From positions 1 through 46,054 of the forward strand of contig JAUNLJ010000014.1 of assembly GCA_030532305.1 (NCBI GenBank): a stretch of DNA of 46,054 bases, read 5' to 3'. The notes beneath the pieces were generated by a model. That model ran no database searches and was not told the DNA's origin. It worked only from the letters and a program-made list of their open reading frames with translations. Shown piece by piece: positions 15,649 through 23,358 of the stretch; position 1 is the stretch's first letter, and each line of letters opens with the position of its first letter. Source of the DNA: Tissierellia bacterium. GTDB taxonomy: Bacteria > Bacillota > Clostridia > Tissierellales > Peptoniphilaceae. The translations under genes were made by a program, and so were the position numbers.

Positions 15649-17082
15649 ATGAACTTTGTTAAGAAATTAGATTCTGCTCCCTCTCTTTATTTTCTGCCAG
15701 AAAACAAAGAACCTGACTTTTTCTCTGAAGACTTAAAAAATTATATCTTTAAGGAAAGAGCCTTTGAGGGCAAGGCCAAGGAAAGCCTGGTCTATATTGG
15801 GCCTAAAACTGATAATATCATCCTGGTGGGCCTAGGTAAAGAAGAAGACCTAGAGGCCGACACCTATGTCCAGGCAGGCTATAGGGCCTATAAGCTGGCC
15901 CAAGAAAATAAACTGGAAGGCCTTAATCTCTCTGTGGAGGCTTTTGGGGACATCCATCCTGCTAAGGCCTTGCAAGATACAGTGGAAGGCCTTTACCAAG
16001 GGGCCTACCACTTTGACTCCTACCTTAAGGAAAAAAAGGAAAGAAGGCTTAAAGAGGTCCATATTCACTCTGAGCTTGAAGACCAAGAGGCCCTTATCCA
16101 AGAGGTCTCTCATTTGATGGAGGCGGTCTATGCAGCCAGGGACTTTGTCAACGCCCCTGCCAATGACCTCTATCCCGAGTCCTTTGCCCAGAGGGTCCTA
16201 GACCTCTTTAAGGACCTGGATGTGGACATTCGGGTCTATGATGAAAAAGAGGTCAAGGACATGGGCATGGAGGCCCTCCTGGCCGTAGGAAAGGGGTCCG
16301 ACCGTCCCGTGCGTTTCCTTGTGGCCAAGTACCTTCCTCTGGGAGAAGACCAAGAGGCCATCACCCTGGTGGGCAAGGGCATGACCTATGACAGTGGGGG
16401 CTATGCCCTAAAGCCTGCCCGGAGCATGGATACCATGAAGAGCGACATGGCCGGTGCGGCTACAGCGGTGGCCAGCCTTTATGCCCTGGCTAAAAACCAA
16501 GTCCAAGAAAATGTGGTGGCCATCTTTGCCGCTGCTGAAAATATGGTTTCTGGAGGGGCTGTCCGTAACGGGGACATTATCGGGTCCATGAAGGGGTCTA
16601 CCATCGAAGTCAATAACACCGACGCTGAAGGCCGGCTTATCTTGGCTGATGCCCTCTATTATGCAGCTAGCCAGGTCAATTCTAAGGCCATTATTGATAT
16701 GGCTACCCTAACTGGGGCTGCCATTGCTGCCTTAGGCTACGATATAACAGCTGCCCTTACCAACGACCAAGAGCTTTTAGATGGTCTTTTAGCCACTTCT
16801 CGGGCCACAGGCGAAGGCATGTGGCAACTGCCCATTACCCCTGGCATTCGGGAAAAAACCAAGAGCAAGGTGGCAGACCTAGACAACAGTTCTAGGACCT
16901 ACCGGGTGGCTGGCACCATCTATGCCGCTGCCTTCTTGGAACACTTTGTGGAAGGAAAACCCTGGATTCATTTGGATATTGCCGGTCCTGCCTATAAGGA
17001 CAGTCCTTCTGGCTACCTCCCCTACGGGGCCACTGGGGTGCCTGTAAAGACCCTCTACCACTATATTAAAAAGCAAAAATAA
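15649..17082 (+). CDS. pepA: Leucyl aminopeptidase (M17 family)
   Basis: This is a cytosolic two-metal aminopeptidase that trims N-terminal residues from peptides. The 477-residue length is typical. The C-terminal catalytic domain has the metal and substrate residues in GKGMTYDSGGYALKP and the block MDTMKSDMAGAA. It also has the family signature NTDAEGRL (about residues 322-329), followed by ALYYAASQ. The variable N-terminal macro-like domain covers residues 1-160. The ATG is preceded by AAGGAGG. It is a single-gene unit, divergent from the Lrp-type regulator and ending at a shared terminator. It probably supports amino-acid recovery from peptides. Confidence 0.95.
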   Translation: MNFVKKLDSAPSLYFLPENKEPDFFSEDLKNYIFKERAFEGKAKESLVYIGPKTDNIILVGLGKEEDLEADTYVQAGYRAYKLAQENKLEGLNLSVEAFGDIHPAKALQDTVEGLYQGAYHFDSYLKEKKERRLKEVHIHSELEDQEALIQEVSHLMEAVYAARDFVNAPANDLYPESFAQRVLDLFKDLDVDIRVYDEKEVKDMGMEALLAVGKGSDRPVRFLVAKYLPLGEDQEAITLVGKGMTYDSGGYALKPARSMDTMKSDMAGAATAVASLYALAKNQVQENVVAIFAAAENMVSGGAVRNGDIIGSMKGSTIEVNNTDAEGRLILADALYYAASQVNSKAIIDMATLTGAAIAALGYDITAALTNDQELLDGLLATSRATGEGMWQLPITPGIREKTKSKVADLDNSSRTYRVAGTIYAAAFLEHFVEGKPWIHLDIAGPAYKDSPSGYLPYGATGVPVKTLYHYIKKQK

Positions 17083-17089
17083 ATAAGCC

Positions 17090-17132
17090 TAAAAAAGAGA
17101 TCCCTAGTTCCTAAGGAACTAGGGATCTTGTG
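17090..17132 (-). terminator. Bidirectional terminator between pepA and the Spx-like gene
   Basis: GATCCCTAGTTCC and its exact complement form a 13-base-pair stem around TAA (17099-17127). On the minus strand the stem is followed by TCTCTTTTTT, a good tail for the Spx-like gene. On the plus strand the tail TTGTGGTTTT is weaker but may end pepA. Confidence 0.8.
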
Positions 17133-17144
17133 GTTTTAGACCTT

Positions 17145-17492
17145 TTATAGGCCTTCTACATATTTTTTAGCTAGGGGCCCCACATAAACCTGGTCACCCT
17201 CTAAGATAATGGGCCGTTTAACCAGCATGCCATCTGTAGCCAGAAGGTCATATTTTTCCTCCAGGCTCATGGTTTCTAGCTTGTCTTTTAGGTTTTTTTC
17301 CCGGTAGATCCGGCCACTGGTATTAAAGAACTTTTTAATGTCCAGGCCAGATTTTTCGTGCCAGGCCTTTAATTCTTGGGCTGTGGGATTGTCCTGGTCA
17401 ATCTTCCGGTAGTCGTAGGCCACCTCTTTTTCCTGAAGGATCTTTTCCACCTTCTGGCAGGTGCTACACTTCTTATAGCAAATAAATAACAT
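17145..17492 (-). CDS. ArsC/Spx family protein
   Basis: The 115-residue thioredoxin-fold protein has the CxxC pair in YKKCSTCQKVEKIL (residues about 9-12). It also has the ArsC-family features FNTSGRIYREKNLKDKL and the cis-Pro region LVKRPIILEGD. It is closer to Spx/MgsR/YffB than to true arsenate reductase, so a thiol-stress regulator or glutathione-independent reductase role is as likely as arsenate reduction. No arsenic genes are nearby. It follows the small acetyltransferase gene by nine bases, so the two are co-transcribed. Confidence 0.88.
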   Translation of the reverse strand: MLFICYKKCSTCQKVEKILQEKEVAYDYRKIDQDNPTAQELKAWHEKSGLDIKKFFNTSGRIYREKNLKDKLETMSLEEKYDLLATDGMLVKRPIILEGDQVYVGPLAKKYVEGL

Positions 17493-17501
17493 GCCTACCC
17501 C

Positions 17502-17786
17502 CTACTTTAAATAGACGTCTTGGTATTCGGGGGTATCTTCTAGCTTGTGGACTGCATAGGAGCAGGTGGCCAAAACCTGACGGTTCTCTTTTCTGGCCCA
17601 TTCCACAAAGGCATCTAAAAGACGGCCAGCCACACCTTGGCCCTCTAGCTTCTTGTCCACCCAGGTCCTGTCCACAATGACCTTATCTTCTCCAGTAAGG
17701 ACATAGGAGAGTTCAGCTAGGGGGATCCCTTCATCGTTGCCTATATAAAATCTTTCTTTTCCATGTTTAATTTCTAAATTTTCCAA
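17502..17786 (-). CDS. YjdJ-type GNAT N-acetyltransferase
   Basis: This small (94-residue) GNAT-fold protein has the acetyl-CoA-binding region VDKKLEGQGVAGRLLDAFVEWARKE and the C-terminal CSYAVHKLEDTPEYQD typical of the Acetyltransf_CG (YjdJ) group. The substrate is unknown. I start it at a TTG at 17786 because GGGAGG lies seven bases upstream. The in-frame ATG 18 bases earlier would put that ribosome binding site inside the gene. It is co-transcribed with the Spx-like gene. Confidence 0.87.
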   Translation of the reverse strand: MENLEIKHGKERFYIGNDEGIPLAELSYVLTGEDKVIVDRTWVDKKLEGQGVAGRLLDAFVEWARKENRQVLATCSYAVHKLEDTPEYQDVYLK

Positions 17787-17846
17787 AATATTTCCTCCCT
17801 TCATTACTTATAAGTTATTTACCCCCTGAAGGGACTTTTAACCAGC

Positions 17847-18362
17847 TTAATTTTCTCCATCCAAAAGGGAGGCCATGGCCTGGGCCGCCTCTAAAAGGGC
17901 CTGATCAAAAAGGACCAGGTAGGTCTCAATCTTTAGGTCCTGGGCCGCCTTATCCAGGGTCTTTATGGCCACCCTTAGGGCTTCCTCTTGGGGATAGCCA
18001 TAGATCCCCGATGAAATAAGGGGAAAGGCGATGGACCCTATGCCCTCTTTTTTAGCCAGGGCCATACTATTTTCATAGGCCGCCCTAAGGAGGGCTTCTT
18101 CCCCGTGCTGGCCGTCCCTATAGATGGGGCCTGCCGTATGGATCACATAGTCTGCTGCCAGCTTAAAACCCGGGGTCAAAACAGCCTGGCCCGTCTCTAT
18201 GGGCCTTAGGGCTTGGCAGGCCTCTTCCATGTCCCTAGGTCCAGCCCCCCTAAAGATGGCCCCGCAAACCCCACTGCCCTGTCTTAGGTCCCTATTGGCT
18301 GCATTGACAATGGCCTGGGTCCTCATCTGGCTAATATCGCCCTTTATAATTTTTAAATACAT
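17847..18362 (-). CDS. Macro-domain ADP-ribose/O-acetyl-ADP-ribose hydrolase
   Basis: The 171-residue protein is a single macro domain of the YmdB/MacroD group. The start KIIKGDISQMRTQAIVNAAN carries the ligand Asp and Asn. GSGVCGAIFRGAG forms the substrate loop, GQAVLTPGFKLAADYVIHTAGP follows, and PLISSGIYGYPQEEA is the phosphate loop. The usual activity is removal of ADP-ribose from proteins or deacetylation of O-acetyl-ADP-ribose. It has its own promoter, and the acetyltransferase gene begins 60 bases downstream with no terminator seen between them. Confidence 0.93.
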   Translation of the reverse strand: MYLKIIKGDISQMRTQAIVNAANRDLRQGSGVCGAIFRGAGPRDMEEACQALRPIETGQAVLTPGFKLAADYVIHTAGPIYRDGQHGEEALLRAAYENSMALAKKEGIGSIAFPLISSGIYGYPQEEALRVAIKTLDKAAQDLKIETYLVLFDQALLEAAQAMASLLDGEN

Positions 18363-18393
18363 CTTATCTCCTCCTCTTTATCCCTTTAGCTTA

Positions 18394-18422
18394 AGTATAG
18401 CAAAAACCAGCTCCTTATACAA
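18394..18422 (-). promoter_or_regulatory. Promoter of the macro-domain gene
   Basis: TTGTAT (18417-18422), a 17-base spacer and TATACT (18394-18399) preceded by TGC lie on the minus strand. The -35 overlaps the tail of the terminator that ends lysO. Confidence 0.65.
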
Positions 18423-18457
18423 AAAGAGACCCTGACCCTTAGGTCAAGATCTCTTTA
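18419..18457 (-). terminator. Intrinsic terminator after the lysine exporter gene
   Basis: Read on the minus strand, AAAGAGATCTTGACC pairs over 15 positions (with G-T pairs) with GGTCAGGGTCTCTTT around TAAG, followed by T residues. Confidence 0.88.
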
Positions 18458-18469
18458 AGGAGTCCTCTT

Positions 18470-19441
18470 TTATAGGAAAAGGGGAACCAGGATGGGGACA
18501 AGAATAGAGAGGGCTAGGCCTGTAATAAAGCCATAGACCACAGCCTGACCCCGGGTGGCCTTAGAAATAACAGGCAGGCACACGTCCATGGCTGGGGCCC
18601 CTGGGAAGGCCGCCGCTTCCACATAGCCCACCTTGTTGGCCACAAGGGGGATAATAATTAGGGCTATAAATTCCCTCATAACACAGTGTAGGAAACAAAT
18701 GGCCCCTCCGGCCAAATAACCTGCGTCAATCATCAGGGCCGCCCCCAAGGAATACCAGCCCATGCTGGCCCCTATGGCCAGGGATTCGTTGGTAGGAATG
18801 GCTAGGAGCTTTCCTGTAATAAAAGCCCCTATAAGGGAGGCCACACAGACAGCGGCTGGAATAATCAAAACCCGGATTCCCACCTGCTTGAAGTTTTCCA
18901 CCACTTCTCCTGTTAATCCCATGTCGATTCCCACAAAGACAAGTAGCACACAAAGTTCCACAGAAATCAGGGTGCTTATGGTCTCGCCCACCCTGGGGGA
19001 GACCACCTCCTTGCTCCCAAAGAAAAGATAGCCGGCAAGAATACCGCCAATAACACAGACTGCCAGTAGGATGGTGAAAATATCTGGGCCACCCCCCTCT
19101 TCTTCCACCTGGACCATGTCTTGGTCTAGGCTGCCCTCAAGGGCCTTGGAGGCCATTTGCCCATACTTATCAATTCCTAAAAGCCGCCGGATAAGGCTGG
19201 CCCCCAAAATAGACAGGGCCACAATAACCAGGGTGAAAATAAGGGCGTAGAGGCCATAGCTCCCAATATTTGAAACTACTTCCTTGCTAGACCCGATACT
19301 CATCCCCATGGTGGAGACCAAGAGCAAGACGGCCACATTTTGTACCATCCCCAGCCAGCTAAAGCGGTCTTTATGCTTCCGCATGGGGATGGCGATCAGG
19401 TAGCCGATAAAACATAAACCTATGTAGATAATCGTTGACAT
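18470..19441 (-). CDS. lysO: LysO-family lysine exporter
   Basis: The 323-residue polytopic membrane protein matches the DUF340/LysO (YbjE) family. An N-terminal unit of about four helices includes LVSTMGMSIGSSKEV. A hydrophilic loop follows (residues about 95-125), then a C-terminal unit with VFVGIDMGLTGE, GASMGWYSLGAALMIDAG and FLHCVMREFIALIIIPLVA. LysO exports L-lysine and toxic analogues. No lysine riboswitch can fit in the 56 bases separating it from the preceding flavoprotein gene, and no promoter is seen there, so it is probably read from the upstream gene. The family is firm; the substrate is inferred. Confidence 0.85.
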   Translation of the reverse strand: MSTIIYIGLCFIGYLIAIPMRKHKDRFSWLGMVQNVAVLLLVSTMGMSIGSSKEVVSNIGSYGLYALIFTLVIVALSILGASLIRRLLGIDKYGQMASKALEGSLDQDMVQVEEEGGGPDIFTILLAVCVIGGILAGYLFFGSKEVVSPRVGETISTLISVELCVLLVFVGIDMGLTGEVVENFKQVGIRVLIIPAAVCVASLIGAFITGKLLAIPTNESLAIGASMGWYSLGAALMIDAGYLAGGAICFLHCVMREFIALIIIPLVANKVGYVEAAAFPGAPAMDVCLPVISKATRGQAVVYGFITGLALSILVPILVPLFL

Positions 19442-19471
19442 ACTTCCTCCTAAAACACACTAACAAAACTA

Positions 19472-19496
19472 GATAGGCCTAGGACCTAGGCCTATC
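19472..19496 (-). terminator. Perfect hairpin between the flavoprotein and lysine exporter genes
   Basis: GATAGGCCTAG and its exact complement form an 11-base-pair stem with a three-base loop, two bases after the flavoprotein stop. The tail TAGTTTTGTT is only partly T-rich. It may be a leaky terminator or an mRNA-stabilising hairpin. Confidence 0.6.
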
Positions 19497-19497
19497 C

Positions 19498-20721
19498 CTA
19501 TAATTTTCTAACTAAGTCGTCTACAACAGCCTGGGCAGAGGCCCAGGCCCATTGGAGATTGTAGCCCCCACAATCTCCGTCCACATCCAGGACCTCTCCT
19601 GTGGCATAAAGACCGGGCCAGAGCTTAGATTCCAAGGTCTGGGGGAAAAAATCCCTCACATCTAAGCCCCCACAGGTCACCTGGGCCTGGTCATAATCCC
19701 GAGTCCCTATGACCTTCATCCGGTTTGAAAAGAGGATCTCAAAAAGCCCTTGCAGGTCTTTGTAGTCTAAGAGATAGAGCTTTTGGTCCTGGCTAAGGCC
19801 CGCCTTTTTTATGACTGCCTGGATTAGGGGCTTGGCTAAAATGGCCTGGAGAAAATCATAGACCTCCCAGTCCTGGTGGCTATAGACCCGGTCCATTAGC
19901 CGGTCCTTGTAGTCCGGCCCCAGCTGGTCTAGGTGGTTTATAAGGGGCATTTCTACAAAGAGGTCTTCCCCCAGGTCGTTGACCTTTCTAGCCAGGTCTA
20001 AAACCGGAGGGCCAGAAAGCCCCTCCCGGGTAAATAAGATTTCTCCCTTGGTCCTTTGGACCAGCTTCTCCCCCCAGAAGAGACCTATCTCCCCCTGGAC
20101 CTTGGTCCCTTGGACCTGCTTTAAATAAGCTGAGTCTAGCTTCAGGCCGGCAATGGCTGGAAAGGTCTTAGTTAGCCTGTGGCCAAGGGCCTGGTAGAGG
20201 CCATAGCCTGCCCCGTCTGAACCTGAAGAGGGCATAGACCTGCCCCCTGTGGCCAGAATAACCTGGTCCACCTGGTAGGTCTTTTGGTCCTGGTCCATAA
20301 GCTGGAACTTGCCTGCCTGACTATTTATTTTTTTTATCATGGTTTGGGTCTTTTCCTCTACCCCCAGCCGGGCCATCTCTTTTCTAAGCACATTAAGAAG
20401 GCCTGCTGCTTGCAGGCTGACAGGATAGAGCTTGCCCCTATCTTCTTCCACTAGGTCCATGCCCAGGCTTTCAAAGAGTCTCTTGGTGGCCTCCAGGGGG
20501 TAGCGGTCCAGGATAGGCTGGGAAAAGCCCTCTTCCCTGGAATGATAGTGGCCCGGGCAAAGGTCCCTATTGGTCACATTACACCGGCCATTGCCTGTAG
20601 CCAAGAGTTTTTTTCCTACCCGGTCCTTCCGTTCAAAGAGGCTGACGTCTATCCCCTGCCTGGCCGCCAATATGGAGGCCATCAGCCCAGAGGCTCCGCC
20701 GCCTATAATCCCTAAGTTCAA
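19498..20721 (-). CDS. BaiN/HI0933-family NAD(P)/FAD-dependent oxidoreductase
   Basis: The 407-residue flavoprotein has an N-terminal Rossmann FAD motif, IIGGGASGLMASILAARQG, then FERKDRVGKKLLATGNGRCNVTN. Later family marks are LATGGRSMPSSGSDGAGYG, VTCGGLDVRDFFPQTLESK, and the C-terminal LYATGEVLDVDGDCGGYNLQWAWASA. Family members include BaiN of bile-acid 7-dehydroxylation and many proteins of unknown substrate, so no reaction is assigned. Start is a TTG at 20721, with GGAGGTG upstream. A TATAAT lies at 20740-20745 with no good -35. Confidence 0.9.
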   Translation of the reverse strand: MNLGIIGGGASGLMASILAARQGIDVSLFERKDRVGKKLLATGNGRCNVTNRDLCPGHYHSREEGFSQPILDRYPLEATKRLFESLGMDLVEEDRGKLYPVSLQAAGLLNVLRKEMARLGVEEKTQTMIKKINSQAGKFQLMDQDQKTYQVDQVILATGGRSMPSSGSDGAGYGLYQALGHRLTKTFPAIAGLKLDSAYLKQVQGTKVQGEIGLFWGEKLVQRTKGEILFTREGLSGPPVLDLARKVNDLGEDLFVEMPLINHLDQLGPDYKDRLMDRVYSHQDWEVYDFLQAILAKPLIQAVIKKAGLSQDQKLYLLDYKDLQGLFEILFSNRMKVIGTRDYDQAQVTCGGLDVRDFFPQTLESKLWPGLYATGEVLDVDGDCGGYNLQWAWASAQAVVDDLVRKL

Positions 20722-20801
20722 ACAAGCACCTCCTAAGACATTATATACTATCTGGCCTATTTATGAAATCCAGCCCGGTTTTTATTTTGTATATAAGGAA
20801 G

Positions 20802-20830
20802 AAAAAAGCGTAGCCCCCTTGGCTACGCCC
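20802..20830 (-). terminator. Intrinsic terminator after rplA
   Basis: On the minus strand GGGCGTAGCC pairs with GGCTACGC plus T residues around AAGGG, followed by six T. It ends the rpmG-rplA operon before any rplJ could follow. Confidence 0.92.
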
Positions 20831-20847
20831 TTTCTAAAAGCACAAGT

Positions 20848-21567
20848 TTAGATTGATGCTCTTGTTCTATTTTCCATTAATTTTTGTCCATTCATTCTGA
20901 TACCAGGGCCCATGGTAGAGGCAATGGTAACAGATTGAAGATAACGCCCCTTGGCTGCTGCTGGCTTAGAGTTAATAATCGCTGCAAGCATGGCCTTTAG
21001 GTTGTCTTCAAGTTGGTCTGAAGGGAAGGAAGCCTTACCTAGGGGAACGTGAATAAGGGCTTGTTTGTCAACCCGGTATTCTACCTTACCAGCCTTGATT
21101 TCTTTAACGGCTTGGCCTACATCCATGGTAACGGTCCCTGCCTTGGGGTTAGGCATAAGGCCCTTGGGTCCAAGAACACGACCAATCCGGCCTACCACAC
21201 CCATCATGTCAGGGGTGGCCACAACCACGTCAAATTCAAACCAGTTTTCTTTTTGAATTTTTTCTACAAGTTCCATTTCCCCAACATAGTCTGCTCCGGC
21301 TTCTCTAGCTTCGTCCGCCTTTTCACCCTTAGCAAAAACAAGGATCCGTTCGGTCCGGCCAGTTCCGTGGGGAAGTACAACAGTTCCCCTAACTTGTTGG
21401 TCTGCGTGACGAGGGTCTACCCCAAGTTTTACAGCAAGCTCAATGGTTTCGTCAAACTTAGCCACAGCTGTCTTTTTGACAAGCTCAATGGCCTCGTCTA
21501 TTTCATAAAATTTAGTCCTATCGACAAGCTTTAAGGCTTCTTGATATTTTTTTCCTCTTTTAGACAT
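20848..21567 (-). CDS. rplA: 50S ribosomal protein L1
   Basis: L1 binds 23S rRNA at the L1 stalk and often represses its own operon. The 239-residue protein is full length. Signature segments include [21 protein letters not shown] near the start and [21 protein letters not shown] in domain II, with [14 protein letters not shown] after it. The ATG has an AAGGAGG box. It follows rplK by 41 bases and is the last gene of the operon. Confidence 0.98.
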   Translation of the reverse strand: MSKRGKKYQEALKLVDRTKFYEIDEAIELVKKTAVAKFDETIELAVKLGVDPRHADQQVRGTVVLPHGTGRTERILVFAKGEKADEAREAGADYVGEMELVEKIQKENWFEFDVVVATPDMMGVVGRIGRVLGPKGLMPNPKAGTVTMDVGQAVKEIKAGKVEYRVDKQALIHVPLGKASFPSDQLEDNLKAMLAAIINSKPAAAKGRYLQSVTIASTMGPGIRMNGQKLMENRTRASI

Positions 21568-21608
21568 ATAAAACCTCCTTGTGGTTCAAACGAAAGAACT
21601 TTCTCCCA

Positions 21609-22034
21609 CTATCCTTCTACTTCTATCCCCATGCTTCGGGCAGTACCTTCTACCATGCTCATGGCTGTTTCTAGGCTAGCTGCATTTAAGTCAGGCCTTT
21701 TGGTTTCTGCGATTTCCCGAACTTGGTCCTTGCTAATCTTACCTACCTTCTTCTTGTTAGGTTCCCCAGAGGCCTTGTCTAGACCAAGGGCCTTTTTAAT
21801 AAGAACCGCTGCTGGTGGGGTCTTGGTAATAAAGGTAAAAGAACGGTCTTGGTAAACTGTCATGACCACAGGAATAATCATCCCTGCTTGGTCGGCTGTC
21901 TTGGCATTAAATTCCTTAGTGAATTGCATAATGTTGACACCGTGGGGTCCTAGGGCAGTCCCTACTGGTGGTGCAGGAGTTGCTTTTCCTGCGGGTATTT
22001 GTAATTTAACAATGGCTGATACTTTTTTTGCCAT
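21609..22034 (-). CDS. rplK: 50S ribosomal protein L11
   Basis: L11 forms the GTPase-associated centre with 23S rRNA. The product is 141 residues from the ATG at 22034, the standard size. An in-frame upstream ATG at 22079 is rejected because AGGAGGTG lies just ahead of 22034. The sequence shows [36 protein letters not shown], and the C-terminal RNA-binding part ending [11 protein letters not shown]. Confidence 0.98.
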   Translation of the reverse strand: MAKKVSAIVKLQIPAGKATPAPPVGTALGPHGVNIMQFTKEFNAKTADQAGMIIPVVMTVYQDRSFTFITKTPPAAVLIKKALGLDKASGEPNKKKVGKISKDQVREIAETKRPDLNAASLETAMSMVEGTARSMGIEVEG

Positions 22035-22090
22035 AGTGCACCTCCTATGTGGTATTGGCGGGTTTAACCTCCCACTCAAATCAACGGCTA

Positions 22091-22654
22091 CTAAATTTTA
22101 ACTAACTGATTGAAATTCAATTCAACTAAGGTATCTCGGCCAAACATAGACACCAGGACCTTGACCTTGCCTTTTTCAAAGTTTAGGCTGTCTACAGTTC
22201 CCACAAAGCCTTCAAAGGGGCCCTTTAATATCTTAACTGAATCGCCTTGCTCAAACTCATCAAATACTTCTTCCTTGCTGGCAACCCCTAGAGAAATCAC
22301 TTCTTCTTCTGCCAGGGGAACAGGTTTAGCGCCAGGGCCAACAAAGCCAGTCACGCCTCGGGTGTTTCTAACAATGTACCAAGTTCGGTCATTCATAATC
22401 ATCTTGACCAAGACATAGGAGGGGAAAAGTTTTCTTTCCTTAACCTTTACCATCCCATCTTTTTCTTCTACAATCTCTTCTGTAGGCACTTGGACATCTT
22501 GGATTAAATCTTCCAGCTCACGGTTTTTTACCATGGACTCTAGATTTATCTTAACCTTATTTTCATGGCCGGAATAGGTATGGATGGCATACCATTTAGC
22601 TTCTTCCTGTCCATCTTGCAGGTCTTCTTCTAGGTATTGCTTGTCTTCACTCAA
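22091..22654 (-). CDS. nusG: Transcription termination/antitermination factor NusG
   Basis: NusG binds RNA polymerase and modulates pausing and termination. The 187-residue protein has a short acidic N-terminal extension (about 18 residues), the NGN domain ([20 protein letters not shown], then [20 protein letters not shown] and [12 protein letters not shown]), and a C-terminal KOW domain ([20 protein letters not shown]). The start is a TTG at 22654 with GAGGG upstream. It lies 21 bases after secE. Confidence 0.97.
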   Translation of the reverse strand: MSEDKQYLEEDLQDGQEEAKWYAIHTYSGHENKVKINLESMVKNRELEDLIQDVQVPTEEIVEEKDGMVKVKERKLFPSYVLVKMIMNDRTWYIVRNTRGVTGFVGPGAKPVPLAEEEVISLGVASKEEVFDEFEQGDSVKILKGPFEGFVGTVDSLNFEKGKVKVLVSMFGRDTLVELNFNQLVKI

Positions 22655-22675
22655 TGCTATCCCTCTTTCCCCATC

Positions 22676-22891
22676 TTAACCGATAAGGACAGATAATAGT
22701 CCTTGGAAAACAGCATCTAAAACCTGAATGAAAATAGCTGTAACAATACTTACAGCAATGACCACCAAGCTATAGTTGGTGATTTGCTTTTTTGATGGCC
22801 AGATAACCTTTTTAAATTCTGAACGAACACCCTGGAAGTAACGTTTAAGCGAACTTGCATCTTGCTCTTTGCCTGTTTTGGCTTTTGCCAT
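22676..22891 (-). CDS. secE: Preprotein translocase subunit SecE
   Basis: SecE stabilises the SecY channel. The 71-residue product has a short cytoplasmic amphipathic region (KRYFQGVRSEFKKVIWPSKK) followed by one membrane helix (YSLVVIAVSIVTAIFIQVLD), the normal Gram-positive form. It lies between rpmG and nusG, the conserved order. Confidence 0.95.
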   Translation of the reverse strand: MAKAKTGKEQDASSLKRYFQGVRSEFKKVIWPSKKQITNYSLVVIAVSIVTAIFIQVLDAVFQGLLSVLIG

Positions 22892-22903
22892 GATTGCCTC
22901 CTC

Positions 22904-23053
22904 TTATTTCGTCTCCTTGTGGTTGGTGTGGGTCTTACAGAATTTGCAATATTTCTTAAGTTCCATACGGTCTGGGTTGTGTTGTTTGTTCTTGAATGTA
23001 ACATAGTTTCTACGCTTACATTCAGTACACTCTAAAATGACACGATCTGCCAT
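22904..23053 (-). CDS. rpmG: 50S ribosomal protein L33 (zinc-binding form)
   Basis: I translated this short gene by hand. It encodes 49 residues beginning [20 protein letters not shown] and ending [16 protein letters not shown]. The CxxC pairs ECTEC and YCKFC make it the zinc-binding C+ form. The ATG is preceded by GAGGAGGTG. The stop is 12 bases ahead of secE. It is the first gene of the rpmG-secE-nusG-rplK-rplA operon. Confidence 0.96.
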   Translation of the reverse strand: MADRVILECTECKRRNYVTFKNKQHNPDRMELKKYCKFCKTHTNHKETK

Positions 23054-23103
23054 TTTGCACCTCCTCTACAAAAATTAATGGATTAAAAAACCTGTGCTCA
23101 ATA

Positions 23104-23132
23104 AAAAAGGCCCTCCTCAATGAGGCCTTTAT
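23104..23132 (-). terminator. Terminator-like hairpin in the rpmG leader
   Basis: On the minus strand AAAGGCC pairs with GGCCTTT, with a possible inner CTC/GAG pairing, and TTTTTT follows. It lies between the operon promoter (23156-23185) and rpmG, so it would act as an attenuator in the leader unless another promoter lies downstream. A T-rich tail is also present on the plus strand. Confidence 0.65.
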
Positions 23133-23155
23133 TTTGATGATAGGTTTATTGATAT

Positions 23156-23185
23156 ATAATAGCATAAAAGGCCTGGTTTCGTCAA
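23156..23185 (-). promoter_or_regulatory. Promoter of rpmG-secE-nusG-rplK-rplA
   Basis: TTGACG (23180-23185), an 18-base spacer and TATTAT (23156-23161) with an upstream TGC (extended -10) lie on the minus strand. The expected start is near 23149. Confidence 0.7.
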
Positions 23186-23251
23186 TATTTAAGTCCCTTT
23201 ATCTAAAATCTTTTTGTAAAAAGGCCCTTAAGGTCTTAGGACAGGCCCATT

Positions 23252-23294
23252 AATCTTATTTAAGATTGGGCCCAAATGTGATAAAGTATATTAT
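23252..23294 (+). promoter_or_regulatory. cysK-cysE promoter with two overlapping palindromes
   Basis: A perfect inverted repeat AATCTTA-TT-TAAGATT (23252-23267) adjoins a 10-base palindrome TTGGGCCCAA (23266-23275). The latter covers the proposed -35 TTGGGC. The -10 TATTAT (23289-23294) is 17 bases downstream. The layout suits a repressor or activator site for sulfur control; the regulator is not known. Confidence 0.5.
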
Positions 23295-23358
23295 AAGTCC
23301 TTTAAGGGAAGAAGGCAAGAAAAACCAGGTCCCAGGACTTATTCTAAGGAGGCATCAT

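Noticed and set aside
19442..19497. Lysine riboswitch ahead of the lysine exporter
   Set aside because: The gap of 56 bases is far too short for an L-box, and only a simple hairpin is seen.
21049..21534. 161-residue plus-strand frame opposite rplA
   Set aside because: It is antisense to rplA and has no ribosome binding site or recognisable domain.
22750..23004. 84-residue minus-strand frame overlapping secE and rpmG
   Set aside because: It is a frame-shadow of rpmG and secE with no ribosome binding site and biased, low-complexity composition.
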